A stretch of DNA of 25,579 nt, from the IMG/VR virus record IMGVR_UViG_3300021959_000340, positions 1 to 25,579 of that record; one strand, written 5' to 3'. Within the stretch, counting starts at the first letter, position 1. The number at the start of each line of letters is the position of its first letter. The DNA is from a virus. This document shows positions 15,370-21,885 of this stretch, in pieces. The notes below the pieces were generated by a model, which was not told where the DNA came from, ran no database searches, and worked only from the letters and a program-made list of their open reading frames with translations. The translations under genes and the position numbers were made by a program.

Positions 15370-16542
15370 TTACGCAAATCTTAGGTTAGCTGAAGTAACT
15401 CCAACTTTTCCTAAGTAGTCAGCTGCATTACCAAGAGATGATGCAGTGTTTGTTAACTCTACATAACCATATCTTGTCATGAAACTAACAACTGGCTCAA
15501 ATGTTGCTGGATCAAGTACAACACCGCTTGACATTAAAGGAATGTATGGGCAGTAGAACGCAGCAGCGTCTGATTCCGAAGAACCTTTGTAACCGATCAA
15601 CACATCGTCGTCAGTTGCATAACCGTTTACGTACACACGCATTGCACTGTTTAAAGTTCCTACAAACTTAGTGTTTGTTGGTGCTTCAAAAGTACCTTCA
15701 GTTGTTCTTGCAAACGCTGAAGTTGTAGCAGATTGTAACAAAGTTAATACTGTTGGTGAAACAACAGCCCAGTTACCTGCGCCACGTCTTGTACGCTGTG
15801 CAATCAAGTTAGCAACTCTGTTGATTTGAACAGCTAAAGCAGCATGTTCGTCACCAACGAAAGTAGCAGTACCTGATACTGCACCTTGGTCATAAGTTAA
15901 AGCAGCCGTACCAGCAAGTGTTTTCAAAGATTGAATAACTTCTTGGTCAATTTCAGCTGTAATTTCTTGTGCTAAAGCAGCCATTACTTCTGCTTCGATG
16001 TCAATACCCTGTTGAGCTTGTGCATCTTGAGCAGCTTCAAACGTCCAACGAGCACTCAATTTACGAGTTTTCGCTTCGACAGTTTGTTTCAAGATTTGAA
16101 TGCTTAGTCTGTTTCCAGCTACACCTTCTAAAGCTGCTGTAGAAGCTGCTTTATCATTAGTAGCACCAGAATAACCTTCTGCAATCTTGAAAGGTGATAG
16201 TGCTTCGTCACCTGCTGTAGTGTCAGTTCCACTTGCAGAGTTGAATGCATCAGCATAACGTACTCTTAATGTGTGGATTTGACCAACAGGTCCAGTCATT
16301 GGCTGAACGCCAACTAGTTCATTAGCGATGACCGTAGGCATCACACGTCTGATCACTGGAAGGATCACACGGTTTAGTGTTGCAACGTTACCGGCAGATG
16401 TAGCACCTGCTGTAGCAGACTCGTTCAAATACGTGCGGGTATTCTCCAGAGTTGTTGCCATAACAGTACGCTTGTTACCTTGAAGTCCTTCTAAAAGGGC
16501 ATCTTTGGTTTCTGACCAGCGACTTTCTAGTAGTTGTGACAT
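15370..16542 (-). CDS. 23: Major capsid protein, T4 gp23 family
   Basis: The ATG at 16542 follows AAGGAG, 11 bases after gp22. The signature V-I-R-R-V-M-P-T-V-I-A-N-E-L-V-G-V-Q-P-M, then T-G-P-V-G-Q-I-H-T-L-R-V-R-Y, corresponds to the T4 gp23 segment around M-V-R-R-A-I-P-N-L-I and G-V-Q-P-M. The order gp21-gp22-gp23 is that of T4. At 390 aa it is clearly shorter than T4 gp23 (521 aa). T4-type prohead protease cuts after (L/I)-x-E. The best candidate here is L39-N40-E41, just before the serine/alanine-rich start of the conserved body, leaving a mature protein of about 349 aa. Other L-x-E sites occur at residues 4-6 and 17-19 (approximate). As the last gene of its operon, with its own terminator, it is well placed for high expression. 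Confidence 0.95.
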   Translation of the reverse strand: MSQLLESRWSETKDALLEGLQGNKRTVMATTLENTRTYLNESATAGATSAGNVATLNRVILPVIRRVMPTVIANELVGVQPMTGPVGQIHTLRVRYADAFNSASGTDTTAGDEALSPFKIAEGYSGATNDKAASTAALEGVAGNRLSIQILKQTVEAKTRKLSARWTFEAAQDAQAQQGIDIEAEVMAALAQEITAEIDQEVIQSLKTLAGTAALTYDQGAVSGTATFVGDEHAALAVQINRVANLIAQRTRRGAGNWAVVSPTVLTLLQSATTSAFARTTEGTFEAPTNTKFVGTLNSAMRVYVNGYATDDDVLIGYKGSSESDAAAFYCPYIPLMSSGVVLDPATFEPVVSFMTRYGYVELTNTASSLGNAADYLGKVGVTSANLRFA

Positions 16543-16553
16543 TGTTTTTCTCC

Positions 16554-17648
16554 TTAAACTTTTAAGCCCGCAAGCCTGCGGATGTCAAATATCTCAGCAG
16601 TTTTTTCTCCACTGCTAATTTGATTGCCTTGTGCTTTATCGCCTGTTATTTCTTTTGCCTCTGTCAACGCCACTTTAGTTGGAGCACTTCCTTCCATTAC
16701 GGAATTAATGTACTTGTCATAAGCTGCGTGTAATTTATTAGTCTGTACAGATTCTAGTAACTCACCCATTACCTCACGCTTCTCTGCAGACAATGGTCCT
16801 AGCAATTCTGCCATTACTTCTTGTCTTGCTGCGCTATTTTTGATACGAGCAATCTCTGCATCTCGACTTTCTACTAACTTTTTAGATTCTGCAACAATCT
16901 TTGCTGCTTCTGCTACTTCAATTTCTTTCTGTTTTACAACTTTAAGAAGTTTTGAAGTTTCAGATTTTTCATTTAAATGGCTAGTAGCATATTCACTTGC
17001 GAATGATTCAAAAAGTCTACGACCGAAGTCGTTTTCTCTCGCTGCCTGAATATCTTCTTTCAATTGTACCATTTCAGATTTAATACCTTTCGATACTGTA
17101 CCTTCAACGATTTTCGATGCTTTATTGATAAAGTCTTTCTTAACTTCTTCAAATTTAGCCTTGCTATCTCTAACAAGTTTAACTTTGGTTTCTGCTAAGT
17201 CTTTCTTATCAGCATGGAATTCTGCAATTTCTTTTGAAAGTGCATCAACAATAAAAGATTCAAGTTTGGCAACATTACCTGCAACTGCTTTACGATCTTC
17301 ACGAAGTTCTGCTAACTCATTCTTAAGATTCTTAAGAACAAATGCTTCCATAGCTTTAGAATCTTTTACGATTTTTTCAGCATATTTTGCTTTAGCTTCA
17401 ATAAGTCCTTGGCGGTCTTCAGCAAACTCAGAAAGCTCTGCTGTAATTCTGTCAGCCAGCATCTTCTCAACTGCTTCAACCATTGCGGTCTTATCGTGTT
17501 CGTACTTCTGTGCATATTCTTCACGCAATTGTGTAGTAACATTATCACGGTTATCTTGAACGGTTTTTTCCCAAGCGGTCTCAATTTCCGACTTGACTTC
17601 TTCGGAAATCACATTGTTTTCAAATAGTTGTTTTACAAACTCTAGCAT
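16554..17648 (-). CDS. 22: Prohead scaffold core protein, T4 gp22 family
   Basis: The ATG at 17648 follows AGGAG. The 364-aa protein is almost entirely charged helix, with long runs of heptad-like K/E/A/L and no membrane or catalytic features, as expected of a scaffold. It lies between the protease and capsid genes exactly as T4 gp22. The C-terminus has E-I-F-D-I-R-R-L-A-G-L, which I recall as common at the end of gp22 in marine T4-like phages. It is about 95 residues longer than T4 gp22 (269 aa). It would fill the prohead, guide gp23 assembly and be degraded by gp21. Scattered L/I-x-E sites fit that fate. Confidence 0.9.
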   Translation of the reverse strand: MLEFVKQLFENNVISEEVKSEIETAWEKTVQDNRDNVTTQLREEYAQKYEHDKTAMVEAVEKMLADRITAELSEFAEDRQGLIEAKAKYAEKIVKDSKAMEAFVLKNLKNELAELREDRKAVAGNVAKLESFIVDALSKEIAEFHADKKDLAETKVKLVRDSKAKFEEVKKDFINKASKIVEGTVSKGIKSEMVQLKEDIQAARENDFGRRLFESFASEYATSHLNEKSETSKLLKVVKQKEIEVAEAAKIVAESKKLVESRDAEIARIKNSAARQEVMAELLGPLSAEKREVMGELLESVQTNKLHAAYDKYINSVMEGSAPTKVALTEAKEITGDKAQGNQISSGEKTAEIFDIRRLAGLKV

Positions 17649-17658
17649 TGTGATTCTC

Positions 17659-18291
17659 CTACGTTTTATTAAGACTTGAAATGAAGTTTTTCAAGCTCTC
17701 TGCTATATATCTTTGTGCCTGTGTGTCGCCTTGGACTTCTTGTGCCACTTGAAATGCCTTGTAGCCACCTTGTGCATTCATAAGGTGTTCGTAAACTGGT
17801 GTTGGATATGCTCCCGGGGCAGATGGTTGAGCTACAACGTCAACAGTAATAATTTCAAATCCTTGAACATTACCATCTCCGTCAACTTCCCCTGAACCTC
17901 TGCTTGAGACTCCCAACTTGACTCCTGATTCCAACATCGATGAAACAATTTGTCCCATCGGCGTTGGTAACATTTTAAGTTTTCCGTAGCCATTTGGACC
18001 ATCCATCCACATTTTTGTAATCATGTGACTGACCCTGTCCAAATTGATGCGTAAATCTTGTGGGTGATCAACTTCACCTAGCACTGAATACCCCCCAGAA
18101 ATCTGTTCGTTGAGCGTCTTGACAGCCCTATCAATTTCTTTAGAAGAATAAACACGCTGATTGGCATTACGAATGTCACCTTGAATACAGATTCCACTCA
18201 AATGTAATGTTTTACCATCATCATGCTCATCACGCTCAAGTACGATTTTAGCCTGATCGAAGCTCAGATGTTCTGCTAGTGTAGTTTTCAC
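17659..18291 (-). CDS. 21: Prohead core protease, T4 gp21 family
   Basis: The start is GTG at 18291, preceded by AAGGAAG. The protein (210 aa, T4 gp21 is 212) shows the typical order: L-S-G-I-C-I-Q-G-D near residue 31, N-A-N-Q-R-V-Y near 43, G-E-V-D-H-P with the likely catalytic His76, then G-V-S-S-R-G-S-G with the likely catalytic serine at 129 or 130, then V-D-V-V-A-Q-P-S-A-P. It is a herpes/T4-type serine protease that digests the scaffold and trims gp23 after assembly. It lies 10 bases before gp22 and 19 after the acidic core protein. Confidence 0.93.
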   Translation of the reverse strand: MKTTLAEHLSFDQAKIVLERDEHDDGKTLHLSGICIQGDIRNANQRVYSSKEIDRAVKTLNEQISGGYSVLGEVDHPQDLRINLDRVSHMITKMWMDGPNGYGKLKMLPTPMGQIVSSMLESGVKLGVSSRGSGEVDGDGNVQGFEIITVDVVAQPSAPGAYPTPVYEHLMNAQGGYKAFQVAQEVQGDTQAQRYIAESLKNFISSLNKT

Positions 18292-18310
18292 TTATAGTCT
18301 TCCTTTTTTA

Positions 18311-19231
18311 CTATCGTTTGCTACGGAAAATCGATTGCTTGTTATCAGCTGATTCGCCTGCACCTTTCTTTTCAGCACCATGTCCTTTTGTGCTGTCCAT
18401 TTTAGTTGCATTTTTTGAACCAGGTGTGTTAACATTACCTGCATTTTCTTCTTTAGGTGTAATATCAGCTAGGCCACCGTCATTTTTACCTGACTCTTCG
18501 CCGCCTTTAGCAATATTAGCTGTAGTTCCGCCCATGTCGTTTTTCATATTATCAACAACTGACTTCTTGTTGTCTGCAGATTCTGCGCCGCCTTTTTTCT
18601 CAGCACCGTGTCCGCCAGCAACTTTTTCTACGTACTCTCTAAAAGTATCTAGTTCGTCAACTTCTGGAGCAGCTTCTGGAGCAAAAGCTTCTTCTTCTGA
18701 ATCCATATCTGAATCCATATCGCCTTCCTCTCCGTCTTCACCTTTGATCTCGTCAAATTTTGCTTGTAACTCATCAACAATTGAATCTAGATCTTGAAAT
18801 AACTCTTCCGGCTCTTTATCGCCTTCTTCTGAGTCTGCATCAATTTCTGATTCTAAATCGTCTGTAGCGTCGCCACCCATGTCAGGCATATCGTCTTCGC
18901 CTTCAATTGCAACGTCTTCAAACTCTTCATCAACTTCTTCGTCTTTTGAGTCTTCGTCAGTAGCTTCGTCAACTTTGTCTTCTGCGTCATCATCTGATGC
19001 TTCGTCAACTTTGTCTTCTGCGTCATCGTCTGATGCTTCGTCAACTTTGTCTTCTGCGTCATCGTCTGATGCTTCGTCTACTTCCTCATCTTTCATTTCT
19101 TCTTCAATAAGGTTTTCGTAGATTTCACGTGATTTAGTTACCACGTACTCGTGAAATAATTCTTCTGCTTTCTCTTGGTTATCGTTAACCAAGTTCTCAA
19201 GCATTTGTTCTAATGTAGATTTATCTGCCAT
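18311..19231 (-). CDS. Acidic prohead core protein, gp67-like, expanded by tandem repeats
   Basis: The ATG at 19231 follows a strong AAGGAG. The N-terminal ~45 residues (L-E-Q-M-L-E-N-L-V-N-D ... A-E-E-L-F-H-E-Y-V-V) form a helix reminiscent of the start of T4 gp67 and related core proteins. The rest is extremely acidic. Residues 51-98 hold three perfect and one degenerate copy of a 12-residue unit, V-D-E-A-S-D-D-D-A-E-D-K. The tail contains two copies of G-H-G-A-E-K-K-G ... E-S-A-D-N-K. T4 gp67 is only 80 aa, so this 306-aa protein is much enlarged. The position between gp20 and gp21 matches T4 gp67/gp68. It probably forms part of the scaffold and is cut by gp21. Confidence 0.75.
   Translation of the reverse strand: MADKSTLEQMLENLVNDNQEKAEELFHEYVVTKSREIYENLIEEEMKDEEVDEASDDDAEDKVDEASDDDAEDKVDEASDDDAEDKVDEATDEDSKDEEVDEEFEDVAIEGEDDMPDMGGDATDDLESEIDADSEEGDKEPEELFQDLDSIVDELQAKFDEIKGEDGEEGDMDSDMDSEEEAFAPEAAPEVDELDTFREYVEKVAGGHGAEKKGGAESADNKKSVVDNMKNDMGGTTANIAKGGEESGKNDGGLADITPKEENAGNVNTPGSKNATKMDSTKGHGAEKKGAGESADNKQSIFRSKR
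18938..19081 (-). repeat. In-frame 36-bp tandem repeat in the acidic core gene
   Basis: Three nearly identical 36-bp units (18974-19081) differ by a single silent change (GATGAT versus GACGAT). A diverged fourth unit continues to 18938. The nucleotide identity suggests recent slippage expansion of an acidic 12-residue spacer. Confidence 0.9.
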
Positions 19232-19272
19232 TTTTGTTCTCCTTGAAATTATCGGTAAGGCTGTTTGTTATA

Positions 19273-19280
19273 TATTTACA
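19273..19280 (-). promoter_or_regulatory. Candidate late promoter TGTAAATA
   Basis: TGTAAATATA lies 42 bases before the ATG of the acidic core gene, in a 69-bp AT-rich gap. It is a weak match to the late box but sits at the head of the core-gp21-gp22-gp23 operon. Confidence 0.35.
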
Positions 19281-19300
19281 TAATTGTTGTAAAAATAGGG

Positions 19301-19948
19301 TTAAATGGTATTATTTTGACTCATTTTGTGTTGATATATAGTTCCTTCAAAGGTATTCTCAAAATCACGCATACTAATGTGTTTTAAATTAGTGTGCTGC
19401 GGACCTAGTTTATCGGGTATAAATGCGCCATCATCAATGATTCTGTAAAAGGTTACCTTGGTAAATTCCTTAATTACCTTCTCAGTTTGGCTTAGCCAAT
19501 TGCCAAAAAACGTTGCAGAATCAGTGGTTTTCTTGTAATTAAAGGTATCTGCGTATATATTATTAAACTTTCCTTTAAGTCCTTGATAGTCAAATCCAGC
19601 AATATAAATGTGTCTATGGCCGTTTTGTGCTGCAAACCACAGTGCAGTAGGACCGCTACTCCATCCTTTGTGTGGACTAAAAAAATTAATATTACTATTA
19701 GTTTTAATCCCTTTATTAGGATTAGTCCATACTGTACCCTTTTGATGGTAGTTTGCTTCGATTATCTCATTAACCATTTTAACATCTACTGCTACAATGT
19801 AATGAGGATCAAACTCTCTGTATTGTGCATTACAACCATATACTGTTCCAATGTTTAAAAGTTTTTCACAGTTAATGGTGCCGCGGCTCATGCCGTTGCC
19901 TAATACGAATGCTATATCTTTGTGGTGTTTTTTATTCTTCTTGCTCAA
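19301..19948 (-). CDS. GT42/DUF115-like Rossmann-fold protein (215 aa), accessory gene in the head module
   Basis: The frame opens at TTG (19948), overlapping the end of the 79-aa gene by 17 bases. No ATG precedes the key motif, so TTG is likely the real start. Motifs are F-V-L-G-N-G-M-S-R (residues 14-22), V-Y-G-C-N-A-Q-Y-R (36-44), I-V-A-V-D (51-55), S-S-G-P-T-A-L-W-F-A-A (97-107) and I-Y-I-A-G-F-D-Y (114-121). This order recalls the family 42 sialyltransferases (Cst type) and DUF115/MptE-like proteins: a G-N-G nucleotide loop, then C-N, then S-G and G-x-D. I cannot find a clear equivalent of the catalytic histidine of CstII after the G-x-D block. It may be a sugar-nucleotide transferase that modifies virion or host surface glycans. 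The fold is moderately likely; the substrate is unknown. Confidence 0.65.
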   Translation of the reverse strand: MSKKNKKHHKDIAFVLGNGMSRGTINCEKLLNIGTVYGCNAQYREFDPHYIVAVDVKMVNEIIEANYHQKGTVWTNPNKGIKTNSNINFFSPHKGWSSGPTALWFAAQNGHRHIYIAGFDYQGLKGKFNNIYADTFNYKKTTDSATFFGNWLSQTEKVIKEFTKVTFYRIIDDGAFIPDKLGPQHTNLKHISMRDFENTFEGTIYQHKMSQNNTI

Positions 19949-20171
19949 GCTTCGCCCCGTACATTTGTCTAATAAAATCTAGCTCTGATTCTTTTTCAGC
20001 AACATGAGCTTCGGATTGTAATCTTAATTGATTAATCTGACGTAATGTAAGGCGTACTTTTCTGGTGTCATCTTTTGAAAGGACATTATCATCTTTCTTG
20101 TTGTCGTAACGACGGTCGACGGAAAAGTCGTTAACGTCATCATTAAAATATAAAAATTCTCTCAAAAGCAT
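19932..20171 (-). CDS. Small charged protein (79 aa) in the gp67/gp68 position
   Basis: The ATG at 20171 has no Shine-Dalgarno site and lies about six bases after a late-type AATAAATA box, so it may be translated from a leaderless mRNA or by read-through from gp20. The protein starts MLLREFLYFNDD and ends in a helix (R-K-V-R-L-T-L-R-Q-I-N-Q-L-R-L-Q-S-E-A-H-V-A-E-K-E). Short proteins with this position and character occur between gp20 and gp21 in marine T4-like phages. A minor prohead-core role like T4 gp67/gp68 is plausible, but no direct motif proves it. Confidence 0.65.
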   Translation of the reverse strand: MLLREFLYFNDDVNDFSVDRRYDNKKDDNVLSKDDTRKVRLTLRQINQLRLQSEAHVAEKESELDFIRQMYGAKLEQEE

Positions 20172-20176
20172 ACTAG

Positions 20177-20184
20177 TATTTATT
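20177..20184 (-). promoter_or_regulatory. Candidate late promoter AATAAATA
   Basis: AATAAATACTAG on the minus strand overlaps the gp20 stop codon. It differs from T4 TATAAATA only at the first base. The start would fall at or next to the ATG of the 79-aa gene. Confidence 0.55.
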
Positions 20185-21877
20185 AAACTGCAGGTGTTTC
20201 TGCTGTTTCTCCGCCACTTACATCATCAGCAGGAGGTGCTTCAGTTGGAGCTTCTGTTTCTTCAGCCGCGCCGTCTGCTGCCATCCCTGTAGGTGTTACG
20301 CCTACTGATCTTAATTCACTGCCTGCATCTCCAGGATCTTGTAAATTACCTGCGTTTTCTTCTCTCCACAACTTTTCATTTTCTGCAATTTCTTCTTGTG
20401 ATAAACCTAAGTAACGTTTCATTGCAAAACGTTTACTTAAATGTGGAATTGCGTCTACAACGCTAAAGATGTTTGCTCTAGTAGTATCAAGTTCTGCTTG
20501 TCTGTATGCTGCAAAGTTTTGTGGTGGTTGGAAGTTAATGTTAAACAGTGATGCATCAATGTTATAACCATTGCCATCTAACCAAAGTTTAAACTCTTTG
20601 TCAAACGCTTCAGCCATAATGTTTTGTAGTCTTTCGCAATATCTATTGAATCTTAATTCTTGGATATATGCTGTTCCTACTTTACCGTCTGATACAGTGT
20701 TTGCTTGGTCATCGATTGATGTTGGCAAATAACTTGCAGGAATACGTAATGCTCTAAACAGTTTGTTGGTAAAGAATTTTAAGTCTGTAATTTCGCCTAG
20801 GTTAGTACCACCTGGTAATGTTTCAACTTTAGATCCTCTTCCTTCTGCTGTTTGTGGGAAGAAGTAATCTTCGTTAGTTGACAGAGGATTGTAACTTGCG
20901 TCAATAACACTTGTTCCGCCACCTGTTGAACTAGGAATACGTCTTTGTTGAATTTCATTTTTAACTTTTTCAACAAAACTCATTGCCATGTGTGCAGGCA
21001 TGTTACCTACATCAACATAAAAAATTCTTCTTTCTGGAGCACGTTGAATTCTGTAAATGATAATTGCATCTTCAAGTAATTCTTTTTGCTTGTAAACTTT
21101 AAACACACTTTCAAGTAATGAGTTACCAAAAGGATAGTTGTTGTCTAATCCTTCTGACAACGAAATGTGTACAATATGTTTTGCGTCTACTGTAATTTCG
21201 TTTTGTCCGTTTTGAAAACGTGTGCCTGTTGGCTGTGCTGCATCTCCTACCATGCCACGTGCAAATCCACCGCCGCTTGTGTATGAACTTGTTCCGCTTG
21301 GTGACGTATTTGTTGTACCGTGTGGTGTAGTTGCAACTAAATCTTTAAAGTTAAAATTAATATCTTTGATTACATATTGTTCTGGAATTTTTCCTAAAGA
21401 TTCATTAACAATAATTTTAGAAACTTTTGCGTTATCAATATAAAGTAATTTTTTAGTTTCTGGATCTCTTAAAAAGAAACAATCTCCGTATTTAAAAGTG
21501 TTACGCACAATACGAAACATTCTATTGTCGAAACGCTGCTGCTTACTCCACTTTTGCATTGCTTCTTTAAGAAGTTTAGTTTCAGTACTGGAAGGTTGCC
21601 CTCTAAAGTTAAAGTTAAAATTGCTTAAATTACCGTTGTCTTTTCCTGTACAAAATTCTGCTAGAATATCCAGTGCTGCGTTTACTTCTGAATCCATATC
21701 CATTGTGTCGTACTGCATGTATTTTTCAATACGATTTGGACTACCAGCATATACGTCAGGTAGGTAAGAACTATAGTTTGACCGTGCAGGTCCAGGACGG
21801 CCGCCTCCGCTTATTGGGCTGTAGCTACCCGAATTATTATCAACTGCTACAGGCGTAAAATATTTTTTCCAGCTCAT
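20183..21877 (-). CDS. 20: Portal vertex protein, T4 gp20 family
   Basis: The ATG at 21877 follows AAGGA, 8 bases after the tape-measure-like gene. The protein is 564 aa (T4 gp20 is 524). The segment Y-M-Q-Y-D-T-M-D-M-D-S-E-V-N-A-A-L-D-I-L-A-E-F is the classic gp20 N-terminal motif. Later come Y-R-I-Q-R-A-P-E-R-R-I-F-Y-V-D-V-G-N-M-P and L-P-G-G-T-N-L-G-E-I-T-D, then R-A-L-R-I-P-A-S-Y-L. All are strongly conserved in T4-type portals. It forms the dodecameric ring at the unique vertex through which DNA is packaged and the tail attached. The low-complexity C-terminus (T-E-A-P-T-E-A-P-P) is probably disordered. Confidence 0.96.
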   Translation of the reverse strand: MSWKKYFTPVAVDNNSGSYSPISGGGRPGPARSNYSSYLPDVYAGSPNRIEKYMQYDTMDMDSEVNAALDILAEFCTGKDNGNLSNFNFNFRGQPSSTETKLLKEAMQKWSKQQRFDNRMFRIVRNTFKYGDCFFLRDPETKKLLYIDNAKVSKIIVNESLGKIPEQYVIKDINFNFKDLVATTPHGTTNTSPSGTSSYTSGGGFARGMVGDAAQPTGTRFQNGQNEITVDAKHIVHISLSEGLDNNYPFGNSLLESVFKVYKQKELLEDAIIIYRIQRAPERRIFYVDVGNMPAHMAMSFVEKVKNEIQQRRIPSSTGGGTSVIDASYNPLSTNEDYFFPQTAEGRGSKVETLPGGTNLGEITDLKFFTNKLFRALRIPASYLPTSIDDQANTVSDGKVGTAYIQELRFNRYCERLQNIMAEAFDKEFKLWLDGNGYNIDASLFNINFQPPQNFAAYRQAELDTTRANIFSVVDAIPHLSKRFAMKRYLGLSQEEIAENEKLWREENAGNLQDPGDAGSELRSVGVTPTGMAADGAAEETEAPTEAPPADDVSGGETAETPAV

Positions 21878-21885
21878 CTAATTCC

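Noticed and set aside
18938-19081. CRISPR array
   Set aside because: The repeats are contiguous 36-bp units without spacers and keep a reading frame, so they are a protein-coding tandem repeat.
18318-19121. Open frames on the plus strand opposite the acidic core gene (serine- and proline-rich translations)
   Set aside because: They are mirror translations of the Asp/Glu-rich repeat on the minus strand, without ribosome sites or promoters.
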